NCBI RefSeq assembly: GCF_030063475.1
Contig: NZ_JASIRT010000029.1
Span: forward strand, 1 to 61,537
Direction of reading: 5' to 3'
DNA length: 61,537 bases
Source of the DNA: Roseomonas sp. E05
GTDB taxonomy: Bacteria; Pseudomonadota; Alphaproteobacteria; Acetobacterales; Acetobacteraceae
Shown here: positions 50,575 through 58,290 of the stretch, piece by piece
Layout of the letters: each line of letters starts with the position of its first letter
Position numbering within the stretch: the stretch's first letter is position 1
Translations under genes and position numbers: made by a program
The notes under the pieces: model-generated
What the model was told of the DNA's origin: nothing
What the model saw: the letters and a program-made list of their open reading frames with translations, nothing else
The model's database searches: none

Positions 50575-51369
50575 TCAGTCATCCCCACCGGCGAGCTGCG
50601 GCGCGGGCGCCTCCGGGACCGGCCTGAAGCCCGGCCCGGCCACCGCCGGACGCGCGGCAGCCTGCGGCCGGGCGCGCGTCACCGGGCGCCGGGTGCGGAC
50701 GACCTGGTAGCCGGTGCGGCCCAGATACCACACCGGGGCACTCCAGACATGGACCAGCCGGGTGAAGGGGAACAGCACGAACAACGTCATGCCAAGCAGC
50801 AGGTGCAGCTTGAAGATGATGCTGACATCGGCGATCTCCGCCGCCACGCCCGGCTGCAGCGTCACGATGCCCTGCGCCCAGGTCATGAACTTGACCATCT
50901 CATGGCCGTCCATGTGCTGCGCCGAGACCGGAATGGTCAGCAGGCCGAGCGTCAGCTGCGCCCAGAGCACGAGCAGGATGGCCGTGTCGCTGAAGCTGGA
51001 GGTGGCGCGGATCCGGGGGTCCAGCAGGCGCCGGTGCGCCAGCAGGGCGATGCCGATCCAGCAGGCGACACCCGCAATGCCACCGACCAGCATCGCCATG
51101 CCCTGCTTGAAGCCGTGACCGATGCCGAAGGCATCGAACACCGCCACCGGTGTCAGCAGGCCTACCAGATGGCCGCCGAAGATCACCAGGATGCCGAGAT
51201 GGAAGAGGTTCGATCCCCAGCGCAACTGCTTCCGCCGCAGCAGCTGGCTCGACCCGGCCCGCCAGGTGTACTGCGAGTGGTCGAAGCGCAGCAGGCTGCC
51301 GAGCAGGAAGACCGTCAGCGCGACGTAGGGATACCAGCCGAAAAGCGCGTTGTTGAGCCAGTTGCCCAT
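50575..51369 (-). CDS. narI: Respiratory nitrate reductase gamma subunit
   Basis: A 264-residue cytochrome b membrane anchor from ATG 51369. Helices include GWYPYVALTVFLLGSLLRFDHSQYTWRAGSSQLL, NLFHLGILVIFGGHLVGLLTP and IIFKLHLLLGMTLFVLFPFTRLVHVWSAP, which bear the haem-b His ligands. It takes electrons from quinol and passes them to NarH. The Arg/Pro-rich tail (about 230-264) is an extra extension. The long upstream frame to 51519 is a shadow. Confidence 0.93.
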   Translation of the reverse strand: MGNWLNNALFGWYPYVALTVFLLGSLLRFDHSQYTWRAGSSQLLRRKQLRWGSNLFHLGILVIFGGHLVGLLTPVAVFDAFGIGHGFKQGMAMLVGGIAGVACWIGIALLAHRRLLDPRIRATSSFSDTAILLVLWAQLTLGLLTIPVSAQHMDGHEMVKFMTWAQGIVTLQPGVAAEIADVSIIFKLHLLLGMTLFVLFPFTRLVHVWSAPVWYLGRTGYQVVRTRRPVTRARPQAAARPAVAGPGFRPVPEAPAPQLAGGDD

Positions 51370-51382
51370 GATGGATGCCTCC

Positions 51383-52063
51383 TCAGGCTGCCGCCGCGTC
51401 GCGCGAAGCCGCCCGCAGGCGGGTGCGCAGCCGGTCGGTTCCACAGCCGTCCATCGCCTCGCCGGGACCGAAGCGGACGGCCGCCTCCTCCCAGGCCGCG
51501 TCGAGCGCGGCGAGATCATTCGGGTCCTCGTCCGGGATGGCCGAGGCGCCGACCGCGGGCGCCCGGGCGAGTTCGGCCACCGCCTCCATCACCGCGGCAT
51601 AGCCGGCATCGCGCGTGGCGAGCCGGTCGGCCAGCGCGCGCAGGATGGCGGCGGGCTCGGCCAGCAGGGCCTGCGCCTCCACCCGCGGCAGCAGGGAGAG
51701 GAACTCCAGGAAGAGCGGCAGGAAATCCGGCAGCTCTCCCGGCGCCATCTCCAGGCCATGCTCCCCGTAGAGGGTGATCAGGTCGGCCATGGCCTGGCCG
51801 CGGTCACGGCTCTCGCCATGCACATGTTCGAAGAGGTGCAGCGACACGGCGCGCCCGCGGTCGAACAGGCCGACATAGCGCTCCTGGAGATCGTAGATGT
51901 CCTGCTGCGCGAACGCTCTGAGCAGGCCGGCCAGCGCCGTGCGCCGGGCTTCCGGCAGCAGCGCCTCGGCCTCCAGGACAGCGGCGATCTCCGGCGCCGC
52001 CGCCTGCAGCGCCTCGGTGGGATAGGACAGCAGGGCGGCGAGCGCCCGATAGGTGCGGGCCAT
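51383..52063 (-). CDS. narJ: Nitrate reductase assembly chaperone
   Basis: A 226-residue TorD/NarJ-family chaperone. Core: LAALLSYPTEALQAA, IYDLQERYVGLFDRGRAVSLHLFEHVHGESRDRGQAMADLITLYGEHGLEM and DFLPLFLEFLSLLP. It binds the NarG N-terminus until molybdenum cofactor is inserted. ATG 52063 overlaps the narH stop; GTG 52066 is an alternative. Followed by narI after 13 bp. Confidence 0.93.
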   Translation of the reverse strand: MARTYRALAALLSYPTEALQAAAPEIAAVLEAEALLPEARRTALAGLLRAFAQQDIYDLQERYVGLFDRGRAVSLHLFEHVHGESRDRGQAMADLITLYGEHGLEMAPGELPDFLPLFLEFLSLLPRVEAQALLAEPAAILRALADRLATRDAGYAAVMEAVAELARAPAVGASAIPDEDPNDLAALDAAWEEAAVRFGPGEAMDGCGTDRLRTRLRAASRDAAAA

Positions 52064-53583
52064 CACTCGACCTCCATGGGGGTCTTGCCCTGGGTCTGGC
52101 GGGCGCCGAACAGGTTGAAGCCGGTCTTGCCCGAGCAGCCGTCGCCGAAGGAGAAGCCGCAGGAGCCGCGAAGCTGATAGGCGTCCTCCCCGGTCTCCCG
52201 ATGCGCCGTCGGGATGACGAAGCGGTCCTCGTAGTTGGCGATGGCCATCAGCCGGTACATCTCCTCGATGTCGTTGCCGGTGAGGCCGACGCGTTCGGCG
52301 AGACCATCATCCAGCACGCCGTCCACGGTCTTGCTGCGCATGTAGGCGCGCATCGCCAGCATCCGCTCCAGCGCCAGTTCCACGGGCTGCTTGCGGCCGG
52401 CGGTCAGCAGGTTCGCCAGGTACTCGACGGGGATGCGCAGCGACTTCACGTCCGGCAGGCCGTTCACGGCGCCGAGGTCGCCCTTCGCGGCGGCGGACTG
52501 GATCGGGCTCAGCGGCGGCACGTACCAGACCATCGGCAGGGTGCGGTACTCCGGATGCAGCGGGAAGGCGATCTTCCAGTCCATCGCCATGCGCCAGACC
52601 GGCGAGCGGCGCGCCGCCTCCAGCCAGGCGTCCGGAATCCCATCTTCCCGCGCCTGCGCCTGCACGCGGGGATCGAAGGGATCGAGGAAGACCTTCAGCT
52701 GCGCCTCGTAGAGATCGCCCTCATCCGGCACCGAAGCCGCCTCGGCGATACGGTCGGCGTCATAGAGCACCACGCCGAGATAGCGGATGCGGCCGACACA
52801 GGTCTCGGAGCAGACCGTGGGCAGGCCTGCCTCGATGCGCGGGAAGCAGAAGGTGCACTTCTCCGACTTGCCGGAGGACCAGTTGTAATAGACCTTCTTG
52901 TATGGGCAGCCGGAGACGCACATGCGCCAGCCCCGGCACTTGTCCTGGTCGATCAGGACGATGCCGTCCTCCTCACGCTTGTAGATGGCGCCGGAGGGAC
53001 AGGCGGCGGCGCAGGCCGGGTTCAGGCAGTGCTCGCAGAGCCGCGGCAGGTACATCATGAAGGTGTTCTCGAAGGCGCCGTAGATGTCCTTCTGCACGCC
53101 CTCGAAGTTGTAGTCCTGGCTGCGCTTGCTGAACTCGCCGCCGAGGATCTCCTCCCAGTTCGGCCCCCACTCGATCTTCTCCATCCGCTCGCCCGAGATC
53201 AGCGAGCGCGGGCGGGCGGTCGGCATGGCCTTGACCTCGGGCGCCTTCTGCAGGTGCTCGTAGTCGAAGGTGAAGGGCTCGTAGTAGTCGTCGATCTCCG
53301 GCAGGTCGGGGTTGGCGAAGATCTTGCTCAGCACGCGCCACTTGGCGCCGATGCGCGGCTCGATCCTGCCATCCTCGCGGCGCACCCAGCCGCCCTTCCA
53401 GCGCTTCTGGTTCTCCCAGTCCTTAGGGTAGCCGATGCCGGGCTTGGTCTCGACATTGTTGAACCAGGCGTATTCGACGCCCTCGCGGCTGGTCCAGACG
53501 TTCTTGCACGTCACCGAGCAGGTGTGGCAGCCGATGCACTTGTCGAGGTTCAACACCATCGCGATCTGCGCGCGAACCTTCAT
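52063..53583 (-). CDS. narH: Respiratory nitrate reductase beta subunit
   Basis: A 506-residue iron-sulphur protein from ATG 53583 that overlaps the narG stop. Four Cys clusters: CIGCHTCSVTC, CEHCLNPACAAAC, CRGWRMCVSGC (with the Trp typical of the [3Fe-4S] site) and CTFCF..CSETC. It transfers electrons from NarI haems to NarG. Length is that of the family. Confidence 0.95.
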   Translation of the reverse strand: MKVRAQIAMVLNLDKCIGCHTCSVTCKNVWTSREGVEYAWFNNVETKPGIGYPKDWENQKRWKGGWVRREDGRIEPRIGAKWRVLSKIFANPDLPEIDDYYEPFTFDYEHLQKAPEVKAMPTARPRSLISGERMEKIEWGPNWEEILGGEFSKRSQDYNFEGVQKDIYGAFENTFMMYLPRLCEHCLNPACAAACPSGAIYKREEDGIVLIDQDKCRGWRMCVSGCPYKKVYYNWSSGKSEKCTFCFPRIEAGLPTVCSETCVGRIRYLGVVLYDADRIAEAASVPDEGDLYEAQLKVFLDPFDPRVQAQAREDGIPDAWLEAARRSPVWRMAMDWKIAFPLHPEYRTLPMVWYVPPLSPIQSAAAKGDLGAVNGLPDVKSLRIPVEYLANLLTAGRKQPVELALERMLAMRAYMRSKTVDGVLDDGLAERVGLTGNDIEEMYRLMAIANYEDRFVIPTAHRETGEDAYQLRGSCGFSFGDGCSGKTGFNLFGARQTQGKTPMEVE

Positions 53584-56500
53584 CACACGGTCTCCTTCGC
53601 GGTGGTTTCCTCGAGCCAGTCGACCTTGTTCATGCGACGGATGACGATGAACTCGTCGCGGTTGGAGCCGACCGTGCCGTAGTAGTTGAAGCCATAGGAC
53701 TGCTGGGCGTAGCCGCCGATCATGTGCGTCGGCTTCAGCACCGCGCGGGTGACGGAGTTGTGGATGCCGCCGCGCTTGCCCGTGACCTCGCTGCCCGGCA
53801 TGTTCACGATCTTCTCCTGCGCGTGGTACATCATGACCATGCCCGGGTTGACACGCTGGGAGACCACCGCCCGGGCGACCAGCGCGCCATTGGCGTTGTA
53901 GGCCTCCACCCAGTCGTTGTCGGCGATGCCGGCGCGCTTCGCGTCGTCCTCGCTCATCCAGATGACCGGCCCACCGCGGTTCAGCGTCAGCATCAGCAGG
54001 TTGTCGGAATAGGTGCTGTGGATGCCCCATTTCTGGTGCGGGGTGATGAAGTTCAGCACGACTTCCGGGTTGCCGTTGCCGTGCCGCCCCTGCACCGGCG
54101 CCACCGCCTTGGTGTCCACCGGCGGGCGCCAGGTGACGAAGCTCTCGCCGAAGGCGCGCATCCACAGGTGGTCCTGGTAGAGCTGCTGCCGCCCGGTCAG
54201 CGTCCGCCAGGGGATCAGCTCATGGACGTTGGTGTAGCCGGCATTGTAGCAGACCTTCTCGCTCTCCAGCCCGGACCAGGTCGGCGAGGAGATGATCTTG
54301 CGCGGCTGCGCCTGCACGTCGCGGTAGCGGATCTTCTCGTCTTCCTTGGTCAGGGCGAGATGCGCGTGGTCGCGCCCGGTGAACTTGCCCAGCGCTTCCC
54401 AGGCCTTCACCGCCACCTCGCCGTTGGTCTCCGGCGCCAGGCTCAGGATGGCCTCGATGGCGTCCAGGTCGGCCTCCAGCTTCGGCTGGCCGTTCGCCGC
54501 CTTGCCGTTCAGGGCGCGCAGGAACTCCACCTCGTGCTGCGTGTTCCAGCCGATGCCCTTGCCGCCGTTGCCGAGCTTCTCCAGCAGCGGCCCGACCGAG
54601 GTGAAGCGCTCATACAGGCCGGGATAGTCGCGCTCGACCACCGCCACGCTCGGCATGGTGCGGCCGGGCTGCGGGGCGACGGCGCCGGTCTTCCAGTCCT
54701 GCACGTCATGGGGCTGGGCCAGCTCGCCCGCCGTGTCGTGCAGGATCGGCGTCAGCACGACGTCGGTCTCCTTGCCCAGCGCCTCGGGCGCCACCTCGGA
54801 GAAGGACTTGGCGATGCCCTTGTAGATCTCCCAGTCCGAGCGCGCCTCCCAGGCCGGGTCCACCGCCGCGGAGAGCGGGTGGATGAAGGGATGCATGTCG
54901 GAGGTGTTGAGGTCGTTCTTCTCGTACCAGGTGGCCGTCGGCAGCACGATGTCCGAGTAGACGCAGGTGGTGGACATGCGGAAGTCCAGCGTCACCAGCA
55001 GGTCGAGCTTGCCCTGCGGCGCCTTGTCGCGCCAGGCGACCTCCTGCGGCCGCTCGCGCCCTTCCTCGCCCAGATCCTTGCCGAGCACGCCATTGTCGGT
55101 GCCGAGCAGGTGCTTGAGGAAATACTCGTGCCCCTTGCCCGAGGAGCCCAGCAGGTTCGAGCGCCAGACGAACATGTTGCGCGGCCAGTTGGCGGGATCG
55201 TCGGGGTCGTGGCAGGAGAGCTCGAGTTCGCCGGACTGCACGGCGCGCGCCACATAGTCCTTCGGCTCCAGCCCCGCCGCGCGCGCCTTCGCCGCGATGG
55301 TGAGCGGGTTCTGCTTGAGCTGCGGCGCGGAAGGCAGCCAGCCCATGCGCTCGGCACGCACGTTGTAGTCGATCAGCGAGCCGCTCCAGTCGCCCTCGGG
55401 TGCGGTCGGCGAGAGGATCTCCGAGACACCCAGCGTCTCGTAGCGCCACTGGTCGGTATGCGCGTAGAAGAAGGAGGTGGCGTTCTGCTGGCGCGGCGGG
55501 CGGTTCCAGTCCAGCGCGAAGGCGATCGGCGCCCAGCCGGTCTGCGGCCGCAGCTTCTCCTGCCCGACATAGTGCGACCAGCCACCGCCGGACTGGCCGA
55601 TGCAGCCGCAGAAGACCAGGAGATTGATGATCCCCCGGTAGGCCATGTCCATGTGGTACCAGTGGTTCAGTCCGGCGCCGAGGATGACCATGGAGCGCCC
55701 GTTGGTCTTCTCGGCATTGGACGCGAATTCGCGGGCGACATGGATGATCTGGTGGCGCGGCACACCAGTGACGCGCTCGGCCCAGGCCGGGGTGAAGGGC
55801 TCGTCCGCATCATAGGAATGCGCGACACTGCCGCCGCCGAAGCCGCGGTCGAGACCGTAATTGCCGCAGAGCAGGTCAAAGACGGTGGTGACCAGCGCCT
55901 CGCCATCCTTGAGCCGCATGTTGCGGACGGGAATGTTCCGCACCAGCACCTCGGGATGTTCGGTGGCAGTGAAGCCGTTGGTGGCGGCGCCGCCGAAATA
56001 GGGGAAGGCGACCCGCGCGGTGGGGAGCCCCTCGCCCGCCAGCGTCAGGGCGAGCGCCACCTCGGCGCCGCCACTTTCGCGCGCCTCAAGGTTCCACTTG
56101 CCCTGCTCGCCCCAGCGGAAGCCGATCGAACCGTTCGGCACCACCGGGTTGCCCGCGGCGTCCAGCGCCACCGTCTTCCAGGCGGGATTGTTGCTTTCGC
56201 CCAGCCCGTCCACGAAGTCGTCCGCACGCAGCAGGCGCTCGGCGACGTAGCGGTCGCCCTGCCGCACCAGGCGCACCAGCATCGGCAGGTCGGTGTAGCG
56301 GCGCGCGTAGTCGTCGAAATAGGGCACGGTGCGGTCGAGATAGAACTCGCGCAGCATCACATGGCCCATGGCCAGCGCCAGCGCCGCATCGGTGCCCTGC
56401 TTGGGGTGCAGCCAGAGATCGGCGAACTTGGTCGCCTCGGCATAGTCCGGCGAGATGACGACGCTCTTGGTCCCCTTGTAGCGGACCTCCGTGTAGAAAT

Positions 56501-57293
56501 GCGCGTCCGGCGTGCGCGTCTGCGGCACGTTCGAGCCCCAGAGCATCAGATAGCCGGCATTGTACCAGTCGGCGCTCTCCGGCACGTCGGTCTGCTCGCC
56601 CCAGGTCATCGGGCTGGCGGGCGGCAGGTCGCAGTACCAGTCGTAGAAGCTGAGGCAGACGCCGCCGAGCAGCGACAGGTAGCGCGCCCCCGCCGCGTAG
56701 GAGACCATCGACATGGCGGGGATCGGCGAGAAGCCGATCACGCGGTCGGGGCCGTAGGTCTTCGCCGTATAGGCGTTGGCGGCGGCGATGATCTCGTTGA
56801 CCTCGTCCCAGCTCGCCCGCACGAAGCCCCCCAGGCCGCGCTTGCTGGTATAGCTCGCGCGCTTTTCGGCATCCTCGACGATGGAGGCCCAGGCGGCGAC
56901 CGGCGTGCGGATCGCCCGCGCCTCGCGCCACAGCTTCAGGAGGCGCCCGCGCACCATCGGGTGCTTCACGCGGTTGGCGGAGTAGAGATACCAGGAATAG
57001 CTGGCGCCACGCGCGCAGCCGCGGGGCTCATGGTTCGGCAGGTCGGGGCGCGTGCGCGGATAGTCCGTCTGCTGCGTCTCCCAGGTGACGATGCCGCCCT
57101 TGACGTAGATCTTCCAGGAGCAGGAGCCCGTGCAGTTCACTCCATGGGTGGAGCGGACGATTTTGTCGTGCTGCCAGCGCTTGCGATATCCGTCCTCCCA
57201 TGCGCGCGGCTCGTTGGTGACGACCCCATGCCCGTCGGCGAAGGTGTCAACCTGCTTTCTGAAGAAGGTTAGCCGGTCGAGGAAGTGGCTCAT
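53583..57293 (-). CDS. narG: Respiratory nitrate reductase alpha subunit
   Basis: The 1236-residue Mo-bis-MGD catalytic subunit of membrane nitrate reductase, cytoplasmic face. N-terminal FS0 cluster ligands: His50 and the Cys of THGVNCTGSCSWK, then GCARG. The Mo-ligand Asp region is FYDWYCDLPPASPMTWGEQTD. ATG 57293 is the conserved start (MSHFLDRLTFF); the open frame beyond it is a shadow. An FNR-type box lies 92-105 bp upstream. First gene of the narGHJI operon. Confidence 0.96.
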   Translation of the reverse strand: MSHFLDRLTFFRKQVDTFADGHGVVTNEPRAWEDGYRKRWQHDKIVRSTHGVNCTGSCSWKIYVKGGIVTWETQQTDYPRTRPDLPNHEPRGCARGASYSWYLYSANRVKHPMVRGRLLKLWREARAIRTPVAAWASIVEDAEKRASYTSKRGLGGFVRASWDEVNEIIAAANAYTAKTYGPDRVIGFSPIPAMSMVSYAAGARYLSLLGGVCLSFYDWYCDLPPASPMTWGEQTDVPESADWYNAGYLMLWGSNVPQTRTPDAHFYTEVRYKGTKSVVISPDYAEATKFADLWLHPKQGTDAALALAMGHVMLREFYLDRTVPYFDDYARRYTDLPMLVRLVRQGDRYVAERLLRADDFVDGLGESNNPAWKTVALDAAGNPVVPNGSIGFRWGEQGKWNLEARESGGAEVALALTLAGEGLPTARVAFPYFGGAATNGFTATEHPEVLVRNIPVRNMRLKDGEALVTTVFDLLCGNYGLDRGFGGGSVAHSYDADEPFTPAWAERVTGVPRHQIIHVAREFASNAEKTNGRSMVILGAGLNHWYHMDMAYRGIINLLVFCGCIGQSGGGWSHYVGQEKLRPQTGWAPIAFALDWNRPPRQQNATSFFYAHTDQWRYETLGVSEILSPTAPEGDWSGSLIDYNVRAERMGWLPSAPQLKQNPLTIAAKARAAGLEPKDYVARAVQSGELELSCHDPDDPANWPRNMFVWRSNLLGSSGKGHEYFLKHLLGTDNGVLGKDLGEEGRERPQEVAWRDKAPQGKLDLLVTLDFRMSTTCVYSDIVLPTATWYEKNDLNTSDMHPFIHPLSAAVDPAWEARSDWEIYKGIAKSFSEVAPEALGKETDVVLTPILHDTAGELAQPHDVQDWKTGAVAPQPGRTMPSVAVVERDYPGLYERFTSVGPLLEKLGNGGKGIGWNTQHEVEFLRALNGKAANGQPKLEADLDAIEAILSLAPETNGEVAVKAWEALGKFTGRDHAHLALTKEDEKIRYRDVQAQPRKIISSPTWSGLESEKVCYNAGYTNVHELIPWRTLTGRQQLYQDHLWMRAFGESFVTWRPPVDTKAVAPVQGRHGNGNPEVVLNFITPHQKWGIHSTYSDNLLMLTLNRGGPVIWMSEDDAKRAGIADNDWVEAYNANGALVARAVVSQRVNPGMVMMYHAQEKIVNMPGSEVTGKRGGIHNSVTRAVLKPTHMIGGYAQQSYGFNYYGTVGSNRDEFIVIRRMNKVDWLEETTAKETV

Positions 57294-57384
57294 CCCTGGA
57301 TTTCCCGCGTTTGACGGGGCCCTCCGGCAGGAGGAGGGCCGCGAAGCATGAGCCGAGAATGCGTGACGAGATCGCTCCTCTGCA

Positions 57385-57398
57385 TTGATCTGCGTCAA
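57385..57398. promoter_or_regulatory. FNR/Dnr-type box TTGAT-CTGC-GTCAA
   Basis: Only one base off the FNR consensus TTGAT-N4-ATCAA. Centred at 57391.5, between narG (start 57293) and the Crp/Fnr gene (about 57430). Class II use on the narG side would put transcription near 57350, leaving a reasonable leader. Confidence 0.75.
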
Positions 57399-57429
57399 TG
57401 CCTGAGCGTGACAGAAGGGGGCTAATGGC

Positions 57430-58290
57430 GTGGTTGGAATCACACGACGGACCCGGGACCGGGCATCCGCGGCTCAGCGAAGGACCCTGCCGGTGGAAGC
57501 CGACGCCCATTTTGCCCCTGCCGGCCTCCCTGACGTGGCGACGCAGGCCGAAGGCTTCCAACCCTCCACCCCGCGCGAGGCCCTGGCGATGACGCCATGG
57601 CTGAGTTCGGTTCCGCATGATGTCCTGGACCGACTCGCAAGCCTGGCGGTCCTGCACCGGCTGCCCGCGGGGAGCATCGTCTTCGAGCAGGCCGAAACCC
57701 CGGCCTTCGCGCAGTTCCTGACCGGCGGCAGCGTCGAGCTGCTGGGCATCCGCGGGCGCGAGGAAGCCTTCGTGGAGCTTGTCCGGCCGGTCGATCTGCT
57801 GCTGCCCGCCGCTGTCCTGAACCGCCAGCCCTATCTGCTGCGCGCCCGCGTGCTGAGTGGGGCACAGGTGCTGATGGTGCAGGCCGAAGCCTTCCGCGAC
57901 GCGGTGGCGACAGACCATGCACTCTGCCTGGCCGTCCTCGCCTGCCAGGCCACCCAGTTCCGCCGCCAGATCAAGCTGGCCAAGAATGTCCGCCTCCGCT
58001 CCGCAGAGGAGCGCGTCGGCTGCTACCTGCTCCGGCTGACGGAGTCCTCTCCCTCCGGAGCGCCAGTCCGCCTCCCCATGGAGAAGCGCCTCATCGCCTC
58101 CGAACTGGGCATGACGCGGGAGACCTTCTCGCGCTCGCTGGCCGCCGTGGCCCGCCACGGCATCCGGGTCGAGGGTGAACTTGTCACCCTCGACCGTCCG
58201 GATGCGGCACGCGCCCGCTTTACCCTCGATCCGCTGATCGACGGTGCCGAAACCCTCAACCCACTCCTGGCAAAGGGAGTCCGAGAATGA
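57430..58290 (+). CDS. Crp/Fnr-family regulator without Fe-S cysteines
   Basis: Up to 286 residues. The cyclic-nucleotide-like domain starts at MTPWLSSVPHDVLDRLASLAVLHRLPAGSIVFEQAETP, and the C-terminal HTH is MEKRLIASELGMTRETFSRSLAAVARHGI. No Cys occurs in the first 160 residues, so it cannot carry an FNR-type cluster; it resembles Dnr/NarR-like nitrogen-oxide regulators. Start is uncertain: GTG 57430 or, if the box at 57385 activates it, GTG 57493 with AAGGA upstream. Stop overlaps the narK start. Confidence 0.8.
   Translation: MVGITRRTRDRASAAQRRTLPVEADAHFAPAGLPDVATQAEGFQPSTPREALAMTPWLSSVPHDVLDRLASLAVLHRLPAGSIVFEQAETPAFAQFLTGGSVELLGIRGREEAFVELVRPVDLLLPAAVLNRQPYLLRARVLSGAQVLMVQAEAFRDAVATDHALCLAVLACQATQFRRQIKLAKNVRLRSAEERVGCYLLRLTESSPSGAPVRLPMEKRLIASELGMTRETFSRSLAAVARHGIRVEGELVTLDRPDAARARFTLDPLIDGAETLNPLLAKGVRE

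Noticed and set aside
53724-57272. A 1182-residue open frame on the plus strand opposite narG
   Set aside because: Arg/Ala/Gly/His-rich with no family resemblance. It mirrors the GC-rich third-position codon use of narG on the other strand and is a shadow.
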